Assembly (NCBI GenBank): GCA_903895725.1
Contig: CAITUV010000002.1
Span: 1-64,000, forward strand
DNA length: 64,000 nucleotides
From: an uncultured Myxococcales bacterium
GTDB lineage: Bacteria > Myxococcota_A > UBA9042 > CAIXZC01
Reading direction: 5' to 3'
Shown in pieces: positions 15,526 to 22,908 of the stretch; within the stretch, counting starts at the first letter, position 1, and each line of letters begins with the position of its first letter. Under the pieces are notes generated by a model that did not search any database, had not been told where the DNA came from, and was given only the letters and a program-made list of their open reading frames with translations. A program made the translations under genes and the position numbers.

Positions 15526-17349
15526 ATGAGCAACCAGCACGAGAGACCGAAGGGAGCCGGATTCATCCTCGACAAGCCCTGCCAGAAGGACATCTTCATA
15601 CCGGAGATGCTCTCGGAGGAAGCGCTGGCCTTCGGACAGGCCGGGCTCGAGTTCGTCGAGCGTGAGATCCTCCCCAACGTCGACCGTTTCGAGAACCAGG
15701 AGACAAAGATCAAGGCCAACATCGAGGCCATGAAGAAGGCCGGGGATCAGGGGCTCTTGATGGTCGAGGTCCCGGAGGAATACGGCGGCCTGGGGATGGG
15801 CCTCACTGCGACCACCTGCCTGTCGGAGAAGGTCTCGCAGTACGGTTCATTCACCGTGACCCTGCTGTGCCACACGGGGATCGGCACGCTGCCGATCCTG
15901 TTCTTTGGAAACGAGCACCAGAAGCAGAAGTACCTGCCCAAGCTGGCCACCGGAGAATGGATCGCCGCCTACGCGCTCACCGAGGCCAATCACGGCTCGG
16001 ACGCCCTCGGCGCCAAGACTCGGGCGGTCCTGTCCGAGGACGGCAGGCATTACATCCTCAACGGCGAGAAGATCTTCATCACGAACGGCGGATTCGCCGA
16101 CGTGTTCACGGTCTATGCCAAGGTGGACGGGCAGCACTTCACCGCGTTCATCGTCGAGAAGTCCTTCCCCGGCGTGTCGATCGGTGCCGAGGAGCACAAG
16201 ATGGGAATCAAGGGCTCCTCCACGACGACCATCCGTCTCGAGGATGCCCTGGTTCCGGTTGAGAACGTGATGGGGGAAATCGGCGAGGGGCACAAGTCCG
16301 CTCTGGGCGTCCTGGACATCGGGCGCTTCAAGCTGGGCGTGGGCGTGATGGGGATGGGCAAGCGCATGATTGCCGTGTCCGCCTCGTATGCCAATGAGCG
16401 CCAGCAGTTCAAGAAGCCGATCTCGTCGTTCGGAATGATCCGGCGAAAGCTGGCCGACATGGCCACCCGGGTCTTCGCCGTGGAATCCATGGGCTACCGG
16501 ACGGCGGGCCTCATCGAGGAGGCGGTGGAGCAGCTCGACAAGAAGGACGCTGCCTTTGCCTCCCAGGTGGCCAAGGTGTTCGAGGAGTACAACGTCGAGT
16601 GCTCGATCATCAAGGTCATGGGGAGCGAGGCCGCGGCCTTCGTGATCGACGAGGCGGTCCAGGTGCACGGCGGCTACGGCTTCATCGAAGAGTACGAGGT
16701 CGCTCGCAACTACCGTGACGAGCGCATCAACCGCATCTTCGAGGGGACCAACGAGATCAACCGGCTCCTCCTCCCGGCCACGCTGCTCAAGCGCTCCATG
16801 ACCGGCCGTGCCCCGGTGATGCCGATGTACATGAAGCTCGCCGGGCGGATCAAGGACCCTGCAGCGGATCTGTTCGAGGGCATCGAGGCCGCCTCGCTCC
16901 CGGACCTGGTGAAGATGGTCGAAGGGGTCCGCCTCATGACGCTGTACGCGTTCGGCACGACGCTGCGCAAAAACATGGCGCAGATCCAGAAGCCCGACTT
17001 CGTCATGGGCAAGGGGGAGTACTTCTTCGAGAAGCTGGCCAACATGATCATCCAGCTCTTCGCCATGGAGTCCTCGGTGAAGCGGGCCCAGATGCTGCTC
17101 GCCAAGCTCGGGCCGGAGAAGGCCGCCAACGTGGTCGCTCTGGCATCGCTGGTCTGCTTCGACGGGATGAACGTGGTGGATGCCGAGTATCGCACCCTCA
17201 TGGCTGGAATCGCAGGGGGCAGTGCGGCCGAGATTGCCGAGCATGAGGCCGCAGCGGCCCGCATGCGGTTCTACGCTCCCATGGACGTGATCAGCCTCAA
17301 GGAGAACATCGCTGCCATCATCGTGGATCGGCAGCGCTACGTGGTCTGA
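15526..17349 (+). CDS. Acyl-CoA dehydrogenase, VLCAD/ACAD9-like
   Basis: 607-aa FAD-dependent acyl-CoA dehydrogenase catalysing alpha,beta-dehydrogenation of fatty acyl-CoA in beta-oxidation. Seen: ALTEANHGSDALGAKTRA and ITNGGFADVFTVYAKVDG for FAD/substrate binding, QVHGGYGFIEEYEVARNYRD, and RIFEGTNEINR containing the catalytic glutamate. The extra C-terminal helical domain of about 180 residues makes it the long type (VLCAD/ACAD9, about 600 aa) rather than the 380-aa short type. GGAGG lies 9 nt before the ATG. The 94-bp gap upstream contains an 8-bp inverted repeat (15461-15468/15495-15502) of unknown meaning. It may be co-transcribed with the upstream acyltransferase-hydrolase gene, fitting lipid turnover. 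Confidence 0.93.
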   Translation: MSNQHERPKGAGFILDKPCQKDIFIPEMLSEEALAFGQAGLEFVEREILPNVDRFENQETKIKANIEAMKKAGDQGLLMVEVPEEYGGLGMGLTATTCLSEKVSQYGSFTVTLLCHTGIGTLPILFFGNEHQKQKYLPKLATGEWIAAYALTEANHGSDALGAKTRAVLSEDGRHYILNGEKIFITNGGFADVFTVYAKVDGQHFTAFIVEKSFPGVSIGAEEHKMGIKGSSTTTIRLEDALVPVENVMGEIGEGHKSALGVLDIGRFKLGVGVMGMGKRMIAVSASYANERQQFKKPISSFGMIRRKLADMATRVFAVESMGYRTAGLIEEAVEQLDKKDAAFASQVAKVFEEYNVECSIIKVMGSEAAAFVIDEAVQVHGGYGFIEEYEVARNYRDERINRIFEGTNEINRLLLPATLLKRSMTGRAPVMPMYMKLAGRIKDPAADLFEGIEAASLPDLVKMVEGVRLMTLYAFGTTLRKNMAQIQKPDFVMGKGEYFFEKLANMIIQLFAMESSVKRAQMLLAKLGPEKAANVVALASLVCFDGMNVVDAEYRTLMAGIAGGSAAEIAEHEAAAARMRFYAPMDVISLKENIAAIIVDRQRYVV

Positions 17350-17383
17350 GCCCCCCCCTTCCCCTTCCTTCTCCGTCGAACTT

Positions 17384-17413
17384 CTTGCCCCAAGTCAATG
17401 CTTTGAGTAAGAT
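17384..17413 (+). promoter_or_regulatory. Candidate promoter for folE
   Basis: TTGCCC (17384-17389), 18 bp, TAAGAT (17408-17413), 24 bp before the folE ATG. Moderate match. Confidence 0.45.
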
Positions 17414-17436
17414 GCAACGCTTTTTTGGAGGTGGCA

Positions 17437-17976
17437 ATGGAGGACATCATCCGCAACCTGCTTTCCCGACTGGGAGAGGACCCTGGCCGTCCTGGACTCG
17501 AGCGCACGCCTGAGCGGGTGGCGGAATCGCTCCAGGAGATGACTTCCGGCTACGGCCAGGATGGCGTGGCCCTGCTGTCCGAGGCAGTCTTCCCTGCGGA
17601 ATCGGACGGCCTCGTCATATGCCGGGACGTTCGCTTCGTCAGTCTGTGCGAGCACCACCTCCTCCCGTTCTTCGGGACTGCGACCGTCGCGTTCCAGCCG
17701 GCCGACAAGCTGGTCGGCATTTCCAAGCTGGTGAGGGTGACCGAGGCGTACGCACACCGGCTGCAGGTGCAGGAGCGGCTCGGGCAGCAGATCCTGGCGG
17801 CCATCGAGACGGCCCTGTCTCCGGCGGGTGCGCTGGTCCACATCGATGCCCTCCATCTCTGCATGGTGGCCCGGGGGGTGCGCCAGTCGGATGCCCACAT
17901 GGAAACGATCAATCTGTCCGGAGTGTTCAAGAAGGACCCGGCGCTTGCCAGGCTCGTGCTGGACCGGGGACGTTGA
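17437..17976 (+). CDS. folE: GTP cyclohydrolase I
   Basis: 179-aa type I GTP cyclohydrolase converting GTP to 7,8-dihydroneopterin triphosphate, the first step of folate/pterin synthesis. Zinc and catalytic residues are visible: SLCEHHLLPFFG (Cys and His ligands) and HLCMVARGVRQ (second Cys). GISKLVRVTEAYAHRLQVQE is the conserved helix, and the N terminus carries PGLERTPERVAES. Start ATG at 17437 with GGAGGT at 17427-17432; a TTG 12 nt upstream lies within that ribosome-binding site and is rejected. The NUDIX-DHH fusion follows after 79 bp. Confidence 0.95.
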   Translation: MEDIIRNLLSRLGEDPGRPGLERTPERVAESLQEMTSGYGQDGVALLSEAVFPAESDGLVICRDVRFVSLCEHHLLPFFGTATVAFQPADKLVGISKLVRVTEAYAHRLQVQERLGQQILAAIETALSPAGALVHIDALHLCMVARGVRQSDAHMETINLSGVFKKDPALARLVLDRGR

Positions 17977-18055
17977 GCCCCCTCCGGAGACGGATGGGCT
18001 CGATGGCCCGGGAAGCTTGAGCGGCCCCGGGGGGTCGAATGGCGGTTTGGGGGGG

Positions 18056-19660
18056 ATGATGTCGACGTTGACCGATGTGCGTAACGGGCTTGAGCGCTGC
18101 CGGGCGCTGGAGCTTCCTCTGTTCGGAAGGAAGGAATCTGCGGTCCTGGTTCCACTGGTCGAAGGCCCGGAAGGGCTGACGGTGCTGCTGACGCGGCGTT
18201 CGGCCGAGCTCGGCCAGCACGCGGGGGAGATCTCCTTTCCCGGCGGACGCATCGAGCCGCAGGATGCCAGTGTGTTTGCCGCAGCCGCCCGGGAGGCGGA
18301 GGAGGAAATGGGGCTCCCTCGGGAGGCCTGCGAGCTCCTCGGATTCCTGGACGATACTGTGACGATCACGGGCTACAGGATCCGCCCCTGCGTGGCCCTG
18401 GTGAAACCCGGTGCGTGGAGGCCGGGCCCGGTGCCGCCTGCAAACGGCACGGCCTCGTCGGCGCCGGAGGTGGAGCAGGTGCTGGCCGTTCCGCTCGAGC
18501 GGTTCCTCCGCACCGGCGGCAGCTACACGGTGGACGTGGCCGGCGGCTCCATGCGGCAGCGCTTCCCCCTGTATGCGGCGGGAGGCAACATCGTCTGGGG
18601 CGCGACGGCCCGCATCCTGGCCAACCTGGCCGACGTCGTGCTCGGCCGCGGCCCGGAGTCGGGGTTCGAGGCGACCTGCCGTGACCTCATCCCGCTGTTG
18701 ATGGCTGCCCGCAGGGTCGTGCTCACCACACACCTGGACCCGGACCCGGACGGGCTCGGCTCCGAGATGGCGCTGGAGGAGATGCTCCTGGCACTGGGCA
18801 AGGACGTAGTCGTGGCGAACAACGATCCCCTCCCCCGCCTGTACGACTTCGCCAATTTCCGTTCCCCCCTGGTGGTGGGCGAGGCGATCACGCCGGAGCT
18901 TCTGAAGGGGGCGGACCTGCTGATCGTGGTGGACACGGCTGAAGCCAAGCGGCTGGGCAAGTCGGCCCGTCTGCTGGAGCCGATGAAAGGGCGCGTGGCG
19001 GTGCTGGATCACCACATGCATGGCAATCTCGAAGGGCCGGTCGTTCTGGTGGACCGGACCTTCAGCTCGACCGCGCAGATCATTTACTCTCTCCTGTCCC
19101 GGATGGGATTCCCGTTCACGAACCGTTCGGCCGACGCCCTCTACGCCGGGATCCAGTTCGACACGCACGGCTTCCGGTTCGTGTTCGACCGGTCGGAGCC
19201 GTTCAAGATCGCCGGGCACCTGGTGGACCTGGGTGCCGACACGTGCGGTATCCAGGAGCAGCTCTTTGCGCGGGTGAGCCGGGGGCACGTCCAGGCGCTG
19301 ACCATTGCCATGGGCCGGGCGCGCTACGAGTTCGACGGGAAGTGGGCCTGGTCCTACATCACCGGGTCCGAGCTCGACGCGTTTCAGGGCACGGCCGAGG
19401 ATGCCGGCGAGATTGCCCCGTTCTTCTGCTCGGTCGAAGGGGTCCGAGTGGCAACCTTCATCAAGGAAATGCCCGACGGCCGCCTGAAGATCTCGTTCCG
19501 GTCCAAGGCGGCGTGGCCCATCGGACACATCTGCACCAAGTTGGGCGGAGGGGGGCATGCCAACGCCGGCGGGGCGACGGTGCAGGGGTCGGTCGAACAG
19601 ATTGTCGAGCAGCTCCGCAAGGAGATCGAGCCGGTGGTCCTGACCGAAACCCCGAGTTGA
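18056..19660 (+). CDS. NUDIX (CoA pyrophosphatase-type) - DHH phosphoesterase fusion
   Basis: 534 aa. Residues about 1-190 are a NUDIX hydrolase of the CoA-diphosphatase (NudL/NUDT7) type: LLTRRSAELGQHAGEISFPG is the UPF0035 signature, followed by GGRIEPQDAS...REAEEEMG. Residues about 215-534 are a DHH-DHHA1 phosphoesterase like NrnA (nanoRNase/pAp phosphatase): THLDPDPDGLGSEMAL, LIVVDTAE, the eponymous LDHHMHGN near 317, and GGGGHANAGGAT near 500. CoA hydrolysis yields 3',5'-ADP-containing products, and NrnA removes the 3' phosphate from pAp, so a coupled degradation of CoA-type nucleotides is a reasonable inference. ATG at 18056 or 18059 (tandem Met); the Shine-Dalgarno is weak (G run). The frame is open without a stop between the domains. 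Confidence 0.85.
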   Translation: MMSTLTDVRNGLERCRALELPLFGRKESAVLVPLVEGPEGLTVLLTRRSAELGQHAGEISFPGGRIEPQDASVFAAAAREAEEEMGLPREACELLGFLDDTVTITGYRIRPCVALVKPGAWRPGPVPPANGTASSAPEVEQVLAVPLERFLRTGGSYTVDVAGGSMRQRFPLYAAGGNIVWGATARILANLADVVLGRGPESGFEATCRDLIPLLMAARRVVLTTHLDPDPDGLGSEMALEEMLLALGKDVVVANNDPLPRLYDFANFRSPLVVGEAITPELLKGADLLIVVDTAEAKRLGKSARLLEPMKGRVAVLDHHMHGNLEGPVVLVDRTFSSTAQIIYSLLSRMGFPFTNRSADALYAGIQFDTHGFRFVFDRSEPFKIAGHLVDLGADTCGIQEQLFARVSRGHVQALTIAMGRARYEFDGKWAWSYITGSELDAFQGTAEDAGEIAPFFCSVEGVRVATFIKEMPDGRLKISFRSKAAWPIGHICTKLGGGGHANAGGATVQGSVEQIVEQLRKEIEPVVLTETPS

Positions 19661-19681
19661 GGCTCGGACCCGCTTATTCTC

Positions 19682-19709
19682 TTGATTCCGTCAACTGCCT
19701 GGATAATAT
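19682..19709 (+). promoter_or_regulatory. Candidate promoter for pgs operon
   Basis: TTGATT (19682-19687), 16 bp, TAATAT (19704-19709). Downstream in the leader are palindromes CAACCCGGGTTG (19713-19724) and GGCCCGTACGGGCC (19741-19754), which could fold in the RNA or bind a regulator. Confidence 0.5.
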
Positions 19710-19772
19710 TCGCAACCCGGGTTGGGGCTGCGACCGGGGTGGCCCGTACGGGCCGGTCGGTTCCCCCCTGCA

Positions 19773-20990
19773 ATGCGGGGTGAGCAGTTGACCGCCATCA
19801 TCTTCGTCCTCCTGCTGATTGTCGGGTTCGTCGTCGCCGTGGGTGTGGAGTACGCACGCCACAAGGGCAACCTGGCCTCCATTCCCATCCGCCTCCATGT
19901 CAACGGCACACGTGGCAAGTCGAGCGTGACGCGGCTTTTGGTCTGGGCCCTCAACGAGGCGGGAATCAAGACCTTCGGCAAGACCACGGGGACGTTGCCC
20001 CGGATGATTTTTCCGGACGGCCGCGAGTACCCCGTGTATCGACCCGGTGGGCGCTCCAACGTCCTCGAGCAGATCCGAATCGTGGCGGTCGCCCGGGCGC
20101 ATGGGGCCAAGGCCGTGGTCATGGAGTGCATGGCCCTCCAGCCCCGCTACCAGTGGCTCTCCGAGGAGAAGCTGGTCCAGGCAACCCACGGCGTCGTTAC
20201 CAACGCTCGAGAGGACCATCTCGACGTCATGGGCCCCACGGAACGGGACGTGGCACTGGCTCTGGCCGGCATGGTACCTCGGGGACAGAAGTTCTTCACC
20301 TGCGAGGAGCGTAACCTCGATGTCTTCCGGACGGCCTGTGAAGACCGCAAGTCGGAGCTTCACGGCGTCTCCTCCAAGGATACTGCGGCCGTCTCGGACG
20401 AGGACATGCAGGGGTTTGCCTACCAGGAGCACAAGGAGAACGTCGCCCTGGTGCTGTCCATCTGCAAGAGCCTCGGCATCGACCGGGAAGTGGCCCTCCG
20501 GGGAATGCGCAAGGCAATCCCGGACGAGGGGGCGATGAAGACGTTCACGGTGGACTTCTTCGGCCGCCGGCTCAACTTCGTGAACGGGTTTGCGGCCAAC
20601 GACCCGGAATCCACCGAGCGCATCTGGAAAATGGCGATTGATGCCCACCCGGGCGTCGAGAGGAAGATCGCCGTGTTCAACTTGCGCATGGATCGTCAGC
20701 ATCGGACCTGGCAGCTTGCCCATGCCTACGCCAAGTGGCCCAAAGCCGACGTGGTGATTCTCATGGGTACCGGCACTTACCTGTTCGACCGTGAGGCCGC
20801 GGCCGAAGGGTGCGACCCCTCGGGTTTCATCCACCGGGAAGGGGCCGATGCCGCCGGCGTGTTCGAATCCATTCTCTCCCATGCAGGGCACTCGGCGGTC
20901 ATCGTGGGCATGGCCAACATCGCCGGTGCCGGCCTGGACCTGGTGCACTATTTCGAAAACCGCAGCATCTTCAAGGAATCGGTGGGTTGA
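19773..20990 (+). CDS. pgsB: Poly-gamma-glutamate synthase subunit PgsB/CapB
   Basis: 405-aa Mur-ligase-like amide ligase that activates glutamate gamma-carboxyl with ATP during poly-gamma-glutamate (PGA) synthesis. Seen: an N-terminal membrane helix (about 5-25, IIFVLLLIVGFVVAVGV), P-loop HVNGTRGKSSVTRLL, VVMECMALQP, NAREDHLDVMGPT and FNLRMDRQHRTWQLA. ATG at 19773 gives the usual short N terminus before the helix but has no good Shine-Dalgarno. A TTG at 19788 preceded by GGGGTGAG is an alternative, and an in-frame ATG at 19722 is too far upstream. pgsC follows after 3 bp and pgsW after another 3 bp. Confidence 0.9.
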   Translation: MRGEQLTAIIFVLLLIVGFVVAVGVEYARHKGNLASIPIRLHVNGTRGKSSVTRLLVWALNEAGIKTFGKTTGTLPRMIFPDGREYPVYRPGGRSNVLEQIRIVAVARAHGAKAVVMECMALQPRYQWLSEEKLVQATHGVVTNAREDHLDVMGPTERDVALALAGMVPRGQKFFTCEERNLDVFRTACEDRKSELHGVSSKDTAAVSDEDMQGFAYQEHKENVALVLSICKSLGIDREVALRGMRKAIPDEGAMKTFTVDFFGRRLNFVNGFAANDPESTERIWKMAIDAHPGVERKIAVFNLRMDRQHRTWQLAHAYAKWPKADVVILMGTGTYLFDREAAAEGCDPSGFIHREGADAAGVFESILSHAGHSAVIVGMANIAGAGLDLVHYFENRSIFKESVG

Positions 20991-20993
20991 CAG

Positions 20994-21440
20994 ATGGCAT
21001 CGCTACTCTCGCTGTTCGTTGCGTGCGGTCTGGTCGTGAGCCTGATGTTCTCGGAGCTGTTCGGCTTTGCCGCCGGCGGTCTCGTGGTGCCCGGCTACCT
21101 CGGGCTCTACCTGACCAAGCCGCTGGCGGTGGTGGCCACATTGGGCACGGCGCTTGCGACCTTCATCATCGTCAAGGTGATCTCGGGCTTTGCCATCATC
21201 TACGGCCGGAGAAGGACGGTGATCACGATCCTCGTGGCCTTCTCCATGGGATTCGCCCTGCGCTACCTCATGGGGCACCTGGAGTACCACGCCGAGATGA
21301 TCGTCATCGGATACATCGTGCCCGGCCTGATTGCCATCTGGATGGATCGGCAGGGGTGGGTCGAGACCCTCTGCACGCTGACGACTGCTGCCGTCGTGAC
21401 GAGGCTCGTTCTGATCCTGGTTGTCGGGGGGGAGCTCTAG
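20994..21440 (+). CDS. pgsC: Poly-gamma-glutamate biosynthesis protein PgsC/CapC
   Basis: 148-aa integral membrane protein with about four hydrophobic helices and the family's opening pattern (SELFGFAAGGLVVPGYLGLY). PgsC/CapC forms the membrane synthase complex with PgsB. The length matches the family. It is sandwiched between pgsB and pgsW with 3-bp gaps, so one transcript. Confidence 0.9.
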   Translation: MASLLSLFVACGLVVSLMFSELFGFAAGGLVVPGYLGLYLTKPLAVVATLGTALATFIIVKVISGFAIIYGRRRTVITILVAFSMGFALRYLMGHLEYHAEMIVIGYIVPGLIAIWMDRQGWVETLCTLTTAAVVTRLVLILVVGGEL

Positions 21441-21443
21441 GCC

Positions 21444-22586
21444 ATGAAAGGAATCTATTGGCGTCCCAAGAACGTCTCCCGCAACGTGCTCATCCTGATT
21501 GCCTTCATGGCCGTCGGTGGCATCGTGGCGGTCGAATCGTTCAAGATCGAAGTCAAACAGGACTACTATCCGGCCAAGCTGAAAGCCGCCCGGCAGATGG
21601 ATGCGGCCATGAAGGAGCTTCGCAAGCTGCGTGAGAAGCTCAACGTGCCGCTCGACATGGAGAACGATCCGACCGGGTCCGGGCTCATCGGATGGCCTTT
21701 CTCCCAGGTGACCAGCAACACGGGCTACCTGGACTCCAAGCAGACGACGATCAACCCCAACTTCGCTGCCGTCATCGTGCACATGTTCAAGAAGGCCGGC
21801 GTGGAGGCGGGGGACGTGGTGGCCGTCGGCTTCTCCGGCTCCTTCCCGGCCCTCAACGTGGCCACTCTGGCCGCTTGCGATGCCCTCGACGTGGAGCCGA
21901 TCATCATTTCGAGCGCCTCTGCCTCGGAATGGGGGGCCAACATCCCGGGGTTCACCTGGCTGGAGATGGAAAACCACCTGTTCACCGTGGGCATGTTCAA
22001 GCGGCAGAGCCTGGCCGCCTCCATCGGCGGCGTCGCAGACCGGGGCCACGGCATGTCCAAGGAAGGCAAGGAAGCGCTCAAGGCCATCATCCAGAAGGTC
22101 AAGCTCCCCCTCCTGTGGCCGCGCACCATGGTCGATGCCATCGACCAGCGCATGGCCATCTACGAGGAGGCTGCGGGCGAGCGCCCGATCAAGGCGTACG
22201 TGAACGTCGGCGGCGGCACGATCTCCGTGGGCACGGTCGTCGGCAAGCACCTGTTCCGTCCCGGGGTGAACAAGCGGATGCCTCCCAATGCGGCTGAAAT
22301 CGACTCGGTCATGGTGCGGTTTGCCGCCCAGGGAATCCCCGTCATCCACCTGTCGAACGTCAAGGATCTGGCCACGCAGTATGGCCTTCCTGCGCCGGTC
22401 ATGGAGCCTCAGCAGGCAGGCAAAGGTAATATCTTCAACAAGATCGAGTACAATCGCTGGCTGGTAGGCGGTGTCCTGCTCGTTCTCCTGGTCGCACTCT
22501 GGCTCCTCGTCCGCCTGAACCTGGCGCACCGGTTCTCGGCTCCGGCCACCCGCAAGTCCGACGGCGTTCCCGAGGCGATGGTGTAG
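21444..22586 (+). CDS. pgsW: Poly-gamma-glutamate system protein PgsW
   Basis: 380 aa with an N-terminal membrane anchor (about 13-31), a large extracytoplasmic domain and a C-terminal membrane helix (about 343-362). The sequence DSKQTTINPNFAAVIVHMFK, SGSFPALNVATLAACDAL and SASEWGANIPGFTWLEME matches the 'poly-gamma-glutamate system protein' (PgsW) family found beside pgsB-pgsC in bacteria that lack the typical capA arrangement. The biochemical role is not established. No PgsA/CapA-like metallophosphatase or gamma-glutamyl hydrolase/CapD gene is next to it. Confidence 0.85.
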   Translation: MKGIYWRPKNVSRNVLILIAFMAVGGIVAVESFKIEVKQDYYPAKLKAARQMDAAMKELRKLREKLNVPLDMENDPTGSGLIGWPFSQVTSNTGYLDSKQTTINPNFAAVIVHMFKKAGVEAGDVVAVGFSGSFPALNVATLAACDALDVEPIIISSASASEWGANIPGFTWLEMENHLFTVGMFKRQSLAASIGGVADRGHGMSKEGKEALKAIIQKVKLPLLWPRTMVDAIDQRMAIYEEAAGERPIKAYVNVGGGTISVGTVVGKHLFRPGVNKRMPPNAAEIDSVMVRFAAQGIPVIHLSNVKDLATQYGLPAPVMEPQQAGKGNIFNKIEYNRWLVGGVLLVLLVALWLLVRLNLAHRFSAPATRKSDGVPEAMV

Positions 22587-22642
22587 AGACCGGGGCTCGG
22601 GGCTCGGGGAACGGCAACCGCAGGATCGTGGCGAGACAAGCC

Positions 22643-22660
22643 GACTGCCGCTCGGCAGTC
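22643..22660. other. Hairpin after pgs operon
   Basis: A 7-bp inverted repeat GACTGCC/GGCAGTC with a 4-nt loop, 57 bp past the pgsW stop. There is no T tract on either strand, so it may be a transcript 3' end structure rather than an intrinsic terminator. Confidence 0.5.
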
Positions 22661-22671
22661 CCACCCGACGG

Positions 22672-22908
22672 CGCGGGATGTGTCGGCAACATGGCACCGG
22701 GTCCTGCCCGGCCGTGCGCCTGCGGCAACCTGGCACCGGGCCCTGCCCGGCGCGGGATGTGTCGGCAACATGGCACCGGGTCCTGCCCGGCCGTGCGCCT
22801 GCGGCAACCGGGCACCGGGCCCTGCCCGGCGCGGGATGTGTCGGCAACATGGCACCGGGTCCTGCCCGGCCGTGCGCCTGCGGCAACCTGGCACCGGGCC
22901 CTGCCCGG
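22672..22908. repeat. Three tandem 79-bp repeats between convergent genes
   Basis: Units begin at 22672, 22751 and 22830 and are nearly identical. Each unit is two related halves (GGCAACATGGCACCGGGTCC... and GGCAACCTGGCACCGGGCCC...). Each half contains a CCGGG/CCCGG inverted repeat, so the array offers six potential hairpins. It fills the space from the pgs operon end to the last codon of priA; no gene is supported here. Confidence 0.92.

Noticed and set aside
17927..19558. 543-codon minus-strand frame opposite the NUDIX-DHH gene
   Set aside because: The plus strand carries clear NUDIX and DHH motifs; the opposite frame has none.
22643..22660. Intrinsic terminator of the pgs operon
   Set aside because: The stem is good but no T tract follows on either strand, so I list it only as a hairpin.
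22672..22908. CRISPR array
   Set aside because: The three units are identical end to end with no unique spacers, the period is 79 bp and no cas gene is present.
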